A DNA stretch of 64,000 nucleotides from assembly GCA_007134695.1 (NCBI GenBank), contig SLKI01000020.1, positions 1-64,000 on the forward strand, read 5' to 3'. Position numbers and translations under genes: made by a program. Below, in pieces: positions 1 through 10,018 of this stretch; the stretch's first letter is position 1; every line of letters starts with the position of its first letter. Source of the DNA: Balneolaceae bacterium (lineage in GTDB: Bacteria; Bacteroidota; Rhodothermia; Balneolales; Balneolaceae). The notes under the pieces are model-generated. The model had not been told where the DNA came from, made no database searches, and worked only from the letters and a program-made list of their open reading frames with translations.

Positions 1-1
1 C

Positions 2-244
2 TATGTAGATATTTATAATTACTGGCGGGCGCGCGACCGCGGTGAGATTCTAACCAGGCACCGTATAGCAGATGATCCGGGTGAAGAGTTTGGTGTGATT
101 ATGCCTCTTGAGAGTGACTGGCAAGAGCTGATGGAACTATTTTTTGAGGAGGATGGCGGCTTTCTGTATTCCGGCCGCTATCGTGATATCATGGAAACTC
201 ACCTAGGGCCGGAACTGGCCGAACTGCTTTTGGAAGTACTGTGA
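2..244 (+). CDS. C-terminal fragment, probable transporter substrate-binding protein
   Basis: An open frame enters from the left edge and ends at a TGA at 242-244, giving the last 80 residues of a protein. The tail contains the stretches FGVIMPLESDW and FLYSGRYRDIM. These resemble the end of family 3 periplasmic solute-binding domains, where a mostly charged-to-hydrophobic segment with a W precedes a terminal helix. That assignment rests on general resemblance only: the ligand-binding core lies outside the window. The next gene begins 22 nt downstream on the same strand, so the two may be co-transcribed. It could also belong to another alpha/beta protein family. Confidence 0.5.
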   Translation, partial: YVDIYNYWRARDRGEILTRHRIADDPGEEFGVIMPLESDWQELMELFFEEDGGFLYSGRYRDIMETHLGPELAELLLEVL

Positions 245-266
245 ACAATATTAAAAGGTAACCGAC

Positions 267-1202
267 ATGATGGATAATCAACGAAAAGGTCTGCATCACA
301 TTACAGTATTGGGAGGTGACGGTCAGCGAACGACCGATTTTTATGTTCAGGATTTGGGATTGAGGCTGATCATGAAAACGGTAAACCAGGATGACCCCTC
401 CACCTATCATCTCTTTTTTGTGAACGGAACGTCTCAAATCGGCTCGAGCCTGACCTTTTTCCCCTGGCCGATGGCTGTACAAGGCAAGCCCGGCAGTGGT
501 GAAGCAACGGTTGTCTCGTTTGCCGCCCCCCCCGGTTCGATCGACTATTGGGTGAAGCGTTTCGGGGAGAAAAACATCACATTTAACGGGCCCTTCGAGC
601 GGTTCGGCAAGCAGGTGATCTCCTTTCAGGATCCAGATCTATTAAACCTTGAGCTTGTTTTTGATGAGGAAGCAGACCCGGTACCGGCCTGGAAGAACGG
701 CACGGTGCCCCAAGAGTATGGAATACGAGGCTTTTGGAGCACTACCATGAAGCTCGTGGAGAAGGGGGCAACGGGTAAACTGTTAACGGATGTTTTCGGA
801 TTTGAAAAAGCGGATGAACAGGAAAATCAAACTCTCTACAAAACCGGCAGCAAAGTAGGAGGATATGTAATACTCGAAAAGGTGGAACCCAAACAGGGGC
901 AAACGGGCCGGGGAACCATTCACCATGTTGCTTTTCGGGCCAGAGATGAGGAAGAGCAGATTAAAATGCAGAAAGAGGTACGAAGCCGTGGCTTCTATCC
1001 GACAGACGTGATAGATCGACACGTTTTCCGATCGGTCTACTTTAAATCGCCGGGCGGTGTTTTATTTGAAATTGCTACGGATGGTCCCGGATACAGTGCT
1101 GTTCAAAACGAAGATGAACTGGGCAAAAAGCTCTGGCTGCCATCCCGTCTGGAAAGCCGAAGAGAGATGATCGAAAAAAGATTGCCCGAAATTCGTCTAT
1201 AA
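267..1202 (+). CDS. VOC-family ring-cleaving dioxygenase (MhqO/MhqA-like)
   Basis: This 311-residue protein has two vicinal-oxygen-chelate modules. The first opens with GLHHITVLGGD and continues with KTVNQDDPSTYHLFF and LTFFPWP, which are hallmarks of the MhqO/MhqA-type ring-cleaving dioxygenases. The second begins around residue 150 and carries TIHHVAF and the C-terminal LFEIATDGPGY. The probable metal ligands are the histidines of HHIT and HHVAF and the glutamate of FEIATD. Family members open hydroquinone- or catechol-type rings with Fe(II) in the cytoplasm and are often linked to quinone detoxification. That is only suggestive here, although menaquinone genes lie downstream. ATG 267 was chosen; ATG 270 is equally possible. 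It converges with the chemoreceptor gene, 18 nt away. Confidence 0.85.
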   Translation: MMDNQRKGLHHITVLGGDGQRTTDFYVQDLGLRLIMKTVNQDDPSTYHLFFVNGTSQIGSSLTFFPWPMAVQGKPGSGEATVVSFAAPPGSIDYWVKRFGEKNITFNGPFERFGKQVISFQDPDLLNLELVFDEEADPVPAWKNGTVPQEYGIRGFWSTTMKLVEKGATGKLLTDVFGFEKADEQENQTLYKTGSKVGGYVILEKVEPKQGQTGRGTIHHVAFRARDEEEQIKMQKEVRSRGFYPTDVIDRHVFRSVYFKSPGGVLFEIATDGPGYSAVQNEDELGKKLWLPSRLESRREMIEKRLPEIRL

Positions 1203-1220
1203 TTTGAACTGCAACTACGT

Positions 1221-2894
1221 TTAGAAATCACTCAGATCATCTCCATCCAGTGGGATCAACTCGTTTGCTTTAACTGATGATTGTTTCTGTTTGTGGGGGG
1301 TTGTTCCGTTACCGGGTTCGACTGATTCTCCACCGGACAATCTATTTCGACCACTTTTATCTTTCGAAAAAGACTTTGCTTCTGGAGAAATTGATCTGCT
1401 TTTTTGTGTTCGCCTTGTATTATTAGCTGTGTTAATTTTCTGATTGCGGAGTCCAGACTGTGTATTTTCATCGTTCCCCACAATCTGTATCAACTGGTCA
1501 ACAACCTGCTGCAGTTCCGCTGCCTGCGAACTCAATTCCTCAGCCGCGCTGGCACTTTCCTCGCTTGAGGAAGCGTTTTGTTGTACAGTTTTATCCATCT
1601 CACTCATCACACTGTTAATTTCGGCAATACCTGTGGCCTGTTCTTTACTGGCGGCGACAATTTCGAGTACCAGTGTGCCGACCTGGGAAACACTTTCTTT
1701 GATTTGCTCCAGGTTCTCTGATACCTCTTCAGCTACATGAGCGCCTCTTTCGGTGCTTTCCTGGGACTTTTCAATCAACTCCGAGGTGTCCCGTGCTGCA
1801 TCGGCGCTTCTCTGCGCCAGGTTACGAACCTCTTCGGCTACAACGGCAAAACCTTTTCCTGCCTCCCCGGCTCGTGCCGCTTCGACAGCTGCATTCAAGG
1901 CAAGCAGATTGGTCTGGAAAGCAATATCATCGATCGTTTTCAGGATTTTTGAAGTTTCCTGAGAGGAAGTTTGTATCTCCTCCATCGCCCCGGACATCCG
2001 CTGCATAGCTTCCACACCCTTTTCGACCCTCGGCTCGGTATCTTTCATAGCAACCTCAGCCTGTTCTGCATTTTGTGAACTCTGGGTCGTTTGTGCCGAC
2101 ATCTCCTCCAGTGAAGAGACCGTTTGCTGAAGCCCGGCCGCCTGTTCGCTTGCACTTTCCGAAAGCTCCTGACTTGAGCCGGAGAGCTGTTGCGAAGAGA
2201 CAGTAACCTGATCCGCACCGGAAGTTAGAATTGAGATGACATTTTTCAACGGCCCAACTATTGAGCTTGTAATTGAGTAGGCGAGTGCAAGGTTGATAAA
2301 CAGGGCAAGAGCCATTACGGAGAGGATGACAGTCCATGCTGTACCCACACTGGATTGTATATTTTCCCCTGCAATTACACCATTTTCTTCGTTCCAGTCC
2401 ATCAATTCACCGGTCAGGTCGGTAAGGTTTGCCGAGGCATCAAAAAGTACTCCGATCGATTCCCTGGCACTTTCTTTCTGATTGTTTTGACTCAGCCCAA
2501 GGATTTCGTCCCGGAGCTGTGCCCATGCCTGGTAGGCTCTTTCTGTACGCTCATACAACTGCCGATCTTCAGATTCTATGATACTGGTTTCATAGTCTCG
2601 AAAATCATTCCGATATCTGTTTTTATACTCATCAAGCTGAGATTCATACATTCTTTCATCGGTTTGATTATCGGACAAGATGTGCATCTGAACCAGTGCA
2701 AATTCCTGCCTTGCCCATGCATCGATACCACCGGCCAATGCCGTACCCGGAAGTGCATCATAGACGACCACATCAGAGATTCTTTCAATTTGATTGATCT
2801 GCATCAAGGCAAATACACCGAGTATAATGGTCATCAGGATGGCCGAACCGAAGCCAAAATACATTTTCGTTTTCAAGTCTTTATTTTTAAACAT
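1221..2894 (-). CDS. Methyl-accepting chemotaxis protein
   Basis: This is a 557-residue chemoreceptor. An N-terminal membrane segment (about 10-32) is followed by a helical periplasmic sensor of the four-helix-bundle type (about 33-185). The second membrane segment lies at about 185-210. Only a short HAMP-like stretch ([13 protein letters not shown]) follows before the coiled-coil signalling domain. The hairpin tip that binds CheA and CheW is clear: [20 protein letters not shown], followed by [15 protein letters not shown]. After about residue 465 the chain becomes a low-complexity, basic and serine-rich linker, then the acidic tail [11 protein letters not shown]. Such tails may tether adaptation enzymes, as the E. 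coli NWETF pentapeptide does; that is inference. A purine-rich GGTGGAG lies just before ATG 2894. No che genes are in the window, so its signalling partners are elsewhere. Confidence 0.93.
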   Translation of the reverse strand: MFKNKDLKTKMYFGFGSAILMTIILGVFALMQINQIERISDVVVYDALPGTALAGGIDAWARQEFALVQMHILSDNQTDERMYESQLDEYKNRYRNDFRDYETSIIESEDRQLYERTERAYQAWAQLRDEILGLSQNNQKESARESIGVLFDASANLTDLTGELMDWNEENGVIAGENIQSSVGTAWTVILSVMALALFINLALAYSITSSIVGPLKNVISILTSGADQVTVSSQQLSGSSQELSESASEQAAGLQQTVSSLEEMSAQTTQSSQNAEQAEVAMKDTEPRVEKGVEAMQRMSGAMEEIQTSSQETSKILKTIDDIAFQTNLLALNAAVEAARAGEAGKGFAVVAEEVRNLAQRSADAARDTSELIEKSQESTERGAHVAEEVSENLEQIKESVSQVGTLVLEIVAASKEQATGIAEINSVMSEMDKTVQQNASSSEESASAAEELSSQAAELQQVVDQLIQIVGNDENTQSGLRNQKINTANNTRRTQKSRSISPEAKSFSKDKSGRNRLSGGESVEPGNGTTPHKQKQSSVKANELIPLDGDDLSDF

Positions 2895-3085
2895 TATTCT
2901 CCACCATTAAATTTTCAGTGCATCCAGATAACGTTCCGATTATCGGCTGCTGATTGATACTTCGTAAGTGTAAAACGAACTAATAAAGGAGAGAGTCAAT
3001 CATTTGGCAGAGTTGTAACCGCTATGAAGAGCTGAGAAGAATGAACTTAAATACGTTAATTTTGAGCTTGTATTTTTAAACTACT

Positions 3086-4582
3086 TCAGCCTTGCTTGCT
3101 GTTTTCCCGATACAGCTCGCGCAACAGATTCCGGTTGATTTTCCCCGAGTCGGTGAGAGGAAATTCGTCGATGGGAGTGAACAGTTTAGGCACCTTGTAA
3201 CCCGGTAGTTCTGATTTCAGACGCTCCGCCAATTCATCAATAATCAGATCTCTGTCTCCGGATTCTTCAGTAAGCTTGATGAAGGCGATCACCTGCTGTC
3301 CCCACTCTTCATCTTCCACGCCGAGAACCACCGCTTCACTGATTTCCGGCAGCCGTTCAAGTTCCGTCTCTACTTCAGTGGGGTTGACATTTTCGCCGCC
3401 TGAAATTATCAGGTCTTCGCGCCGGGAATGGATGAAAAGATGTTGGAGCCGGTTGATATGCCCGATATCTCCGGTATGAAACCATCCCTCGTTATCAAAC
3501 CGCTTCCGATTGATCTTCGAATCGAGGTAACCGTCAAATACCTGGGGGCCTTTCAGCCAGATGCTTCCCTCTTCGAGCGCAGGAAGCGGATTTCCGTCTA
3601 CATCCCGGATCTCAACCCGGTTGGGACGAAAAGGACGACCGACGCTGGTTTTGGAGATATGGGCTCCTTTTGGAGAGAGGATGGGGTTGGCTGCAATCTG
3701 GCCGGCCGTTTCGGTCATGCCGTAGCTGGTGACGATCGGCACTCCCAATGTTTCCGATTGCTGAATCAATGTCAGGGAGATTGGGCCACCGCCGAGAAGC
3801 AACGCTTTGAATTCACGGTGGACATGAAGATTCCCCAGAGCGATCATCCTTTTTAGCATAGTGGGAACCATCGAGGCGGCCTGAATCAGCCGGTTTTCAG
3901 AGAGAAATTGAATCGACAGCTCCGGATTGAACCGCTCCATCAGGTAGATACCCGTATGGTACAACAGGCTCCGCAAGACAACAGTAAGCCCGCCCATGTG
4001 GTGCAGGGGCAGGCAGAGCAGCCAGAAACGTCCAGGGTCCGGCCGAAAGTTTTCCTCTGAGGCATGGGCTGCAAATAGAATTTGACGCCGTTTTACAGGG
4101 ACAATTTTGGGAGTCCCGGTCGAACCGGAGGTGAGCACATATCCAGCCAGTAATTCCGGTGCCTGTGAGCTGAATAGCTCCGGATCACCGGCCGGCTCTA
4201 TCATCAGAAGTTCCGGCGGGACTTCAAGAGCAGGGAATTCGGCAAAGGTGTTTGGAGACAGGTCTGATTCGACTACAGCACCCGGTTTGAGGCGGCCGGT
4301 CAGGTGTTTTAATTCCTTTTCGGAGATGGAATTGGGAAGGATAATAAACGGAATTCTGAGCAGCCAGCAGGATGCAATCAGAAATACCAATCTGTCGCTG
4401 TTTTCAGACCAGAGGTAGAGCGGCGATGTTTCGTCGATCTGAAACGCATCAACCCGGTTTTTGAACCATGTCGCAAAACTGTAGAGATGGTGATAGTCAT
4501 ACAGATCGGTCTCGGTTGCGAGAAATAGCGCATCTCCTTTCGGGAGTTTGTATTCCGGTGTATTGAATCGAGAGTTGCTCAT
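3086..4582 (-). CDS. menE: o-Succinylbenzoate-CoA ligase (MenE)
   Basis: This 498-residue ANL-superfamily adenylate-forming enzyme activates o-succinylbenzoate to its CoA thioester in menaquinone synthesis. The P-loop-like core LTSGSTGTPKIVPVK lies near residue 150. It is followed by the A5 motif GMTETAGQI, the A7 motif GWFHTGDIG, the hinge region ISGGENVNPTEVE, and a C-terminal lysine in the region DSGKINRNLL. The family alone would allow another acyl-CoA ligase. The position decides it: the gene is 15 nt downstream of menC in a menA-menC-menE minus-strand operon. The ATG at 4582 fits the family length. Confidence 0.93.
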   Translation of the reverse strand: MSNSRFNTPEYKLPKGDALFLATETDLYDYHHLYSFATWFKNRVDAFQIDETSPLYLWSENSDRLVFLIASCWLLRIPFIILPNSISEKELKHLTGRLKPGAVVESDLSPNTFAEFPALEVPPELLMIEPAGDPELFSSQAPELLAGYVLTSGSTGTPKIVPVKRRQILFAAHASEENFRPDPGRFWLLCLPLHHMGGLTVVLRSLLYHTGIYLMERFNPELSIQFLSENRLIQAASMVPTMLKRMIALGNLHVHREFKALLLGGGPISLTLIQQSETLGVPIVTSYGMTETAGQIAANPILSPKGAHISKTSVGRPFRPNRVEIRDVDGNPLPALEEGSIWLKGPQVFDGYLDSKINRKRFDNEGWFHTGDIGHINRLQHLFIHSRREDLIISGGENVNPTEVETELERLPEISEAVVLGVEDEEWGQQVIAFIKLTEESGDRDLIIDELAERLKSELPGYKVPKLFTPIDEFPLTDSGKINRNLLRELYRENSKQG

Positions 4583-4597
4583 AAACTTGAGACAGCC

Positions 4598-5668
4598 TCA
4601 ACTGGATGATTTCTCGTTCAGTAATCTGGTGTTACACTTCTCAAAATCGGGCGCCCATGAAAATCGTTCGGGCTCAAGATGGGCTGATGCGGACTGTTCT
4701 GCAATCAGATCCTCGGTAAACATCCGGACGGTATCCAGGCCGTGGGCCAGCGAATCGGACCCGACGATTCCGGCCAGGCGTATGACCGCCGATCTGCCGA
4801 CAGCCGATTCCAGCGTGGAGGTCACGACAACCTTTGGGGTCCGTTCAGCCTTCCGGTCAAACAAACGAATCAGTTGCGGCAAATCGCCGAAAAGGGTCGG
4901 TTTGAGAATCAAAACATCAACAATATGTTTATCCAAAGCTTCGCGAAAGGTTTCCGGAGATTCAAGACTCTCGTCCAGGGCGACCTGGATAGAATATTGC
5001 TGTTTAAAAGCAGATAACTTTTCCAGTTTGGCATCTGCGAATGGTTCCTCGATATAATCGATCGGCAACTCCGAAACCTGTTCAGCGAACCGGCAGGCGG
5101 TTTCATAGGTCCAGCTTCGGTTGGCATCGAGACGGAAACGGATCTCCGGAAGTTCTCCGGCCAGCCTTTTAAGTAGCGGAACCAGGTGGAGCGGTTCACT
5201 GTCTGCCTTGATCTTGAATGCACGGTACCCCTCCCCGAATCGGTGATGTACCATTGAAAGCAGCTGTTCTTCAGGGACAAGCCCGATAAGGGCATTAACC
5301 TCGACCGATTGCTCGTCCGGTTTGACGGCATTCGCCGGGTCACGTTGCTCCAGCAGTTGAAACCCCAGACACGAGATCGCAAAAGCCGCCGAGGAGGGTG
5401 GTTTCATCACAAGAATTTTCTCCTGCAGCTCCTTGAAACTTTTCAGACTTTCCAGGAAGAAGTCGATTTCGCCGCTATTTTGCTCAAGATATGCTTCAGT
5501 TTCCGCTTTTGACTCTCTGGAAAAGCCGGGCAGAGGTGCGGCTTCGGCTGCAATATCGACCTGCTGGTGTTGGTATCTGAGAATCACTCCTTCCCGTTTT
5601 TCCCAGTTACGTCCGGCAGCCTGGAAAGGCGATGTGAAAGGTAGTGAATATGAATAGAGTGTAATCAC
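4598..5668 (-). CDS. menC: o-Succinylbenzoate synthase (MenC)
   Basis: An enolase-superfamily enzyme that dehydrates SHCHC to o-succinylbenzoate. The superfamily catalytic elements are in order: FKIKAD (the KxK general-base pair), RLDANRSW, YIEEPF, ALDES and LKPTLFGD. These supply the lysines and the three metal-binding acidic residues. The frame is open upstream to 5776, but that would place 36 proline- and arginine-containing residues over the end of menA. The likely start is the GTG at 5668, which opens the family-typical beginning VITLYSYSLPF. It overlaps the menA stop as GTGA, indicating translational coupling. This gives 356 residues. Confidence 0.92.
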   Translation of the reverse strand: MITLYSYSLPFTSPFQAAGRNWEKREGVILRYQHQQVDIAAEAAPLPGFSRESKAETEAYLEQNSGEIDFFLESLKSFKELQEKILVMKPPSSAAFAISCLGFQLLEQRDPANAVKPDEQSVEVNALIGLVPEEQLLSMVHHRFGEGYRAFKIKADSEPLHLVPLLKRLAGELPEIRFRLDANRSWTYETACRFAEQVSELPIDYIEEPFADAKLEKLSAFKQQYSIQVALDESLESPETFREALDKHIVDVLILKPTLFGDLPQLIRLFDRKAERTPKVVVTSTLESAVGRSAVIRLAGIVGSDSLAHGLDTVRMFTEDLIAEQSASAHLEPERFSWAPDFEKCNTRLLNEKSSS

Positions 5669-6561
5669 AGCGACTGCAGGTAGATTCCTGTTGCCAGTAA
5701 AAGCCCGAACACTACCATGAATTTGGCTGTCTGTTCGAGAGTTTGGTTCAGCTCTTGTTTCTGTTGATGGCTCCATACAGTTCGAAGCCTGAATGCAATA
5801 TAAGGAAGTCCAAGCAGAGGCAGATAGATGGCTGTATTATAATCGAATCGCAGGTTCAGGATCGGAAGTGTGAGGTAGGCCAGAAGCAGCATCACCAGGT
5901 ATTCTCCTTTAAGGACACGCTCTCCAAACATCACCCCCAGAGTTCGCTTGCCGGAAATTCGGTCCTGCTCTACGTCACGGAGATTGTTGACCACCAGGAT
6001 GTTGACGCAGAGTGCACCAATTGGAAGTGAGAGCCAGAACGCTTCGGCCGACCATGAAAGAGCATTGACATAATAGGTGCCGGCTACGGCAACCAGGCCG
6101 AAAAAAATAAAGACGAAAAGATCACCCAGGCCATTATAGCCGAGCGGAAAAGGCCCTCCTGTGTAGAGAATTCCGAACAGGATAGAGAAAACACCGATCC
6201 AGAATATGACCCAGCCGCCGATCCATACCAGGTAGAGGCCTGCGATAAATGCAATCAGCATGGTGGTGATGGTTGCCCGGAGCATCGCATTCGGCCGAAT
6301 CAGCCCGGCAGCTGTCATTCGAGTAAAACCGATGCGGTCGTCATTATCAGCTCCTTTTTTGTAGTCGTAGTAGTCATTGGCAAAATTTGTACCGATCTGA
6401 ATAGCCAAGGCACAGAACAATGCAATCAGGCTGGCAGCAGGAGAGAATAGCCCGTGAGACCACGCCAGTATTGAACCGATCAGTACCGGTGTTACCGAAG
6501 CTGGCAGGGTTTGAGGGCGAGCAGCATGCACCCAGTGTATAAATTTTTTATTCCAGGCCAA
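5665..6561 (-). CDS. menA: 1,4-Dihydroxy-2-naphthoate polyprenyltransferase (MenA)
   Basis: This 298-residue integral membrane UbiA-family prenyltransferase attaches the polyprenyl side chain to DHNA, giving demethylmenaquinone. The first aspartate-rich motif NFANDYYDYKKGAD (around residue 55-70) binds the prenyl diphosphate with magnesium. The second motif is NNLRDVEQDRISGKRTLG. About eight hydrophobic segments span the rest. The N-terminal WVHAARPQTLPASVTPVL is diagnostic for MenA over other UbiA enzymes. It is the first gene of the menA-menC-menE operon. The 319-nt gap upstream is shared with the divergent glutamine synthetase gene. Confidence 0.95.
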   Translation of the reverse strand: MAWNKKFIHWVHAARPQTLPASVTPVLIGSILAWSHGLFSPAASLIALFCALAIQIGTNFANDYYDYKKGADNDDRIGFTRMTAAGLIRPNAMLRATITTMLIAFIAGLYLVWIGGWVIFWIGVFSILFGILYTGGPFPLGYNGLGDLFVFIFFGLVAVAGTYYVNALSWSAEAFWLSLPIGALCVNILVVNNLRDVEQDRISGKRTLGVMFGERVLKGEYLVMLLLAYLTLPILNLRFDYNTAIYLPLLGLPYIAFRLRTVWSHQQKQELNQTLEQTAKFMVVFGLLLATGIYLQSL

Positions 6562-6880
6562 TGAGTTTGAGGTGTTGATTTCATGTGGATAAAATCAGGC
6601 GCTAAAGATAGCCAAATTGAGACCGCCTAAAAAAATTGCGCAAAATATGGAATGTCATAAAATAGTTTCAGACAAAAACGCGGTAAAGGGGTGATTAGAT
6701 TAAATAATTATTGACAAAAACACTTTTAACCTTTTTGAGTTAATTGTTAATAAATTTTGGATTAAAAAGTTTTGACATGTCCGTCGGGCGCTCTATCTTT
6801 GATACGGACTCGGCCAATCCCGGCTGAACTGCCCGTTTCATCAATAAGACAACATCATCTGCAAACAGCAAAACAGACCC
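6562..6880. other. Divergent intergenic region between menA and glnN
   Basis: This 319-nt gap separates divergent starts and contains no convincing ORF. The central part (about 6640-6775) is strongly A+T rich. It holds the glnN promoter described separately. I found no matching promoter for menA, whose own control region should lie in the menA-proximal part. No riboswitch fold was recognised. Confidence 0.7.
6771..6801 (+). promoter_or_regulatory. Bacteroidota-type promoter for glutamine synthetase III
   Basis: TTTG at 6771-6774 and TATCTTTG at 6794-6801 are separated by exactly 19 nt. This matches the known Bacteroidota -33/-7 consensus (TTTG, about 19 nt, TAnnTTTG). Transcription would start near 6808, giving an untranslated leader of about 70 nt before ATG 6881. 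No strong Shine-Dalgarno sequence precedes the start, as is common in this phylum. This is the best promoter match I found in the window. Confidence 0.75.
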
Positions 6881-9058
6881 ATGCCGCATACTACAAGACG
6901 ATATGATACGCTAGCCGCAGCTACCAGCTGGAAACCCGTACCCAACGGGGATAGCCGTATGGAAATCACCGAGATTTTCGGTGAAAACATATTGACCCTT
7001 CAGGGGCTGAAGGAGAGGCTTCCAAAAAGCGTCTGGGGTGAGCTCGACAAGACGGTAAACGAAGGTAAACCGCTGAACATTTCGGTAGCCGATGCGGTGG
7101 CCGTTGCTATGAAGGACTGGGCCATCGAAAGAGGAGCTACACACTACACGCACTGGTTTCAGCCCCTCACCGGTGCAACCGCCGAGAAACATGACAGTTT
7201 TATTACACCCAACCAGGGTGGTGGAGCAGTTGCCGAGTTTTCGGGCAAGGATCTGATTCAGGGAGAGCCGGACGCATCCAGTTTTCCGAGCGGCGGGCTC
7301 AGGCCGACCTTCGAAGCGCGCGGTTACACCGCCTGGGATCCCACCTCACCGGTCTTTCTGGTAGAGAATCAGAACGGAACCTATCTGGCCATACCTACGG
7401 CATTTGCTTCTTATGTAGGGGATTCACTTGACCACAAGACTCCGCTTCTGCGCTCCATTGAGGCTCTGGATCGTCAGGCAAAACGTGCACTGAAACTATT
7501 CGGAGTTGACGAAAAGCGGGTTGTAGCAACGGTAGGTTGTGAACAGGAATATTTTCTGGTAGACCAGGAGTTTTTCTACCGACGGCCCGACCTGATGACT
7601 GCCAATCGCACTCTGGTCGGCGCCAAACCTCCCCGGGGCCAGGAGATGGACGACCATTATTTCGGTTCCATACCGGAAAGGGTACTCTCCTTTATGCTGG
7701 AGGCGGAAAAAGAGCTCTACCGATTGGGTATACCGGTCAAAACCCGCCATAACGAGGTGGCGCCTAGTCAATATGAGATCGCACCGATATTTGAAACCTG
7801 CAATATTGCCGCCGACCATCAACAGCTGCTGATGCTGACTCTCAAACGGGTAGCCAAGAAATATGGCCTGGAGTGTCTGCTTCATGAAAAACCGTTTGAC
7901 GGTGTGAACGGCAGCGGAAAACACCTCAACTGGTCAATGGCAACCAGCAATGGTATCAACCTGCTGGAACCCGGGGAAAGTCCGCATAAGAATATGCAGT
8001 TCCTCTTCTTTTTCGGAGCGGTCATCAAGGCGGTATACAAACATCAGGACCTTCTGCGAATATCGATCGCAAGTGCGGGCAACGATCATCGTCTCGGTGC
8101 CAATGAAGCACCTCCGGCAATTATGTCGGCTTTTGTTGGTGAGCAGCTCGAAGATATCATAGAGCAGATGTTAAACGGCGGTGTCAAGGAGTCGAAAAAA
8201 GGAGGGCTGCTCGGGCTGGGCACTCCGGTACTTCCCGATCTTCCGCTTCACGCCGGCGACCGGAACCGTACATCACCGTTTGCCTTTACGGGGAACAAGT
8301 TCGAATTCCGTGCAGTGGGTTCCGACCAGTCGATATCATTTCCGATTGTCGTACTCAATACGATAATTGCCGAAGCGATCGACGAACTCTGCACCAGTCT
8401 TGAGGAAGCGATCGAAGATGAGCCGGACTTCGAGAAAGCGCTGGCCGAAGTACTTAAGCAAACGTTTTCCGAATCCCGGGATATCATATTTAACGGCGAC
8501 GGCTATTCTGAAGAGTGGCAGCAAGAAGCTGAGAAGAGAAATCTGCTCAACCTCAGGACTGCAGCCGATGCCTTGCCAAAGTTGACCGACAAGAAAAATA
8601 TTGATCTGTTCGGGAACTACAAGGTGCTTTCGAAACGAGAGATCGAGTCGAGGCTCGAGATCTGGGCAGAACAGTATGTGACGACACTTACGATCGAGAT
8701 CGATACCACAGAGTCGATCGCCAAGACGATGGTCTATCCGGCAACGGTACGCTATATCGAAGAGCTGTCGACAGCGGTGAAGCAAACAAAAGATCTCGGA
8801 CTCGATGCTTCCGGTTCGGAATCGATGCTGCAGACTGTCAATAACGGACTCAACGACCTGGGCAGAGCGCTCGGCAAGCTGCGTGATGTTCAAAAAACTA
8901 TCGAGGCAGACAAACCGGTAGAGTTGGCCGGTGAATATCGGGGCAAGATCCTGCCCGTCATGACGGAGATTCGGGATGCAATCGATTTTCTCGAACGATA
9001 TGTGGCCGACGACTACTGGCCGCTTCCGGTCTATCGCGAGATGCTGTTTGTTAAATAG
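6881..9058 (+). CDS. glnN: Glutamine synthetase type III
   Basis: This 725-residue GSIII enzyme makes glutamine from glutamate, ammonia and ATP in the cytoplasm. Its length is typical of GSIII (about 700-730 residues), against about 450-470 for GSI. Active-site elements are visible: [10 protein letters not shown] (about 218), [16 protein letters not shown] (about 288), [11 protein letters not shown] (about 345), [10 protein letters not shown] (about 405) and [12 protein letters not shown] (about 470). The helical C-terminal region after about residue 600 is the GSIII-specific extension. It has a good promoter of its own and is followed, 107 nt later, by two exported amidohydrolase-type genes on the same strand. 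GSIII is a common glutamine synthetase in Bacteroidota. Confidence 0.97.
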   Translation: MPHTTRRYDTLAAATSWKPVPNGDSRMEITEIFGENILTLQGLKERLPKSVWGELDKTVNEGKPLNISVADAVAVAMKDWAIERGATHYTHWFQPLTGATAEKHDSFITPNQGGGAVAEFSGKDLIQGEPDASSFPSGGLRPTFEARGYTAWDPTSPVFLVENQNGTYLAIPTAFASYVGDSLDHKTPLLRSIEALDRQAKRALKLFGVDEKRVVATVGCEQEYFLVDQEFFYRRPDLMTANRTLVGAKPPRGQEMDDHYFGSIPERVLSFMLEAEKELYRLGIPVKTRHNEVAPSQYEIAPIFETCNIAADHQQLLMLTLKRVAKKYGLECLLHEKPFDGVNGSGKHLNWSMATSNGINLLEPGESPHKNMQFLFFFGAVIKAVYKHQDLLRISIASAGNDHRLGANEAPPAIMSAFVGEQLEDIIEQMLNGGVKESKKGGLLGLGTPVLPDLPLHAGDRNRTSPFAFTGNKFEFRAVGSDQSISFPIVVLNTIIAEAIDELCTSLEEAIEDEPDFEKALAEVLKQTFSESRDIIFNGDGYSEEWQQEAEKRNLLNLRTAADALPKLTDKKNIDLFGNYKVLSKREIESRLEIWAEQYVTTLTIEIDTTESIAKTMVYPATVRYIEELSTAVKQTKDLGLDASGSESMLQTVNNGLNDLGRALGKLRDVQKTIEADKPVELAGEYRGKILPVMTEIRDAIDFLERYVADDYWPLPVYREMLFVK

Positions 9059-9165
9059 TGTGATTTCTCATTTTAGGAGTTCATCCTTGACTGGTTGGCT
9101 GAAAGACAGTTAATTAACAATCTCTTGCTACTGACTGAACATCTTTCAACCACCAATATCAGGCG

Positions 9166-9984
9166 ATGATTGTACGAAGAGTTCTCATTACCCTAGCTGC
9201 TTCGGCGCTGGCAGCCGGCTGCGTCGAGATCGAATATCAGCCGCAAGACGCAGACACCAGGATGCTTACCGAAGGTCGATGGGTAGACTTGACTCACGAC
9301 TTCTCCGATGAGACGATCTACTGGCCAACCTCGGAAACCTTCCATCTCGACACGGTTTTTGCCGGCCACACCGATGAAGGTTTCTATTATGAAGCGTTTT
9401 CGTTTTGCACAGCCGAACATGGCGGAACGCATCTGGACGCTCCAATCCATTTTGCCGAGGGAAAACAGCGAGTCGATGAGATTGGCCTGGATCAGCTGAT
9501 CGGTAAAGCTGTGGTAGTCGACTTGTCTGGCCCGGTGGCCGAAGATCGCAACTATCAGATCCGGATCAGTGATCTTGTCGCCTGGGAAGAGGAGAATGGG
9601 ATGATACCGGACGGTTCTATCCTCCTGCTCTACACCGGTATGAGCAGTAAATGGCCCGACCCCGAACGCTATCTCGGTACTGCATTGCGCGGCGAGGAGG
9701 CACTTGCAGAACTGAGCTTTCCCGGTATTCATCCAGAAACGGCGCGCTGGCTTGTGGAAAACCGGACGATCAAGGCGGTCGGCCTGGATACCCCCAGCCT
9801 CGATTACGGCCGTTCCACACAGTATGAGTCCCATCAGATCTTTTTTGAAGAGAATATCCCCGGGTTTGAGAATCTGGCCAACCTCGGAGAACTTCCGCCC
9901 GTCGGAGCTTTTGTGGTTGCCCTGCCGATGAAGATTCGACACGGCAGCGGGGCACCGCTGAGAATTGTTGCCAATGTACAGTAA
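9166..9984 (+). CDS. Cyclase-family metal hydrolase, lipoprotein (kynurenine formamidase-like)
   Basis: A 272-residue member of the cyclase/kynurenine-formamidase superfamily. The metal-binding signature HGGTHLDAPIHF (HxxxDxPxH) lies near residue 85-96, and WVDLTHDFSDETIYWP, typical of the family start, precedes it. The N-terminus is a lipoprotein signal with lipobox LAAGC, placing the enzyme in the periplasm or on the outer membrane. Family members hydrolyse amides or lactams, for example formylkynurenine and isatin; the substrate here is unknown. The M20 amidohydrolase gene begins 34 nt downstream. The pair may release ammonia or amino acids for the upstream glutamine synthetase, which is inference. 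Confidence 0.85.
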   Translation: MIVRRVLITLAASALAAGCVEIEYQPQDADTRMLTEGRWVDLTHDFSDETIYWPTSETFHLDTVFAGHTDEGFYYEAFSFCTAEHGGTHLDAPIHFAEGKQRVDEIGLDQLIGKAVVVDLSGPVAEDRNYQIRISDLVAWEEENGMIPDGSILLLYTGMSSKWPDPERYLGTALRGEEALAELSFPGIHPETARWLVENRTIKAVGLDTPSLDYGRSTQYESHQIFFEENIPGFENLANLGELPPVGAFVVALPMKIRHGSGAPLRIVANVQ

Positions 9985-10018
9985 CCTGAAACCACTTAAC
10001 ATTAACCGGATATTTCTT

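Noticed and set aside
9193-10002. Long minus-strand reading frame (269 codons) over the cyclase-family gene
   Set aside because: It has no family motif and lies opposite a well-supported gene with a lipobox and the HxxxDxPxH signature. High G+C genes often leave open antisense frames.
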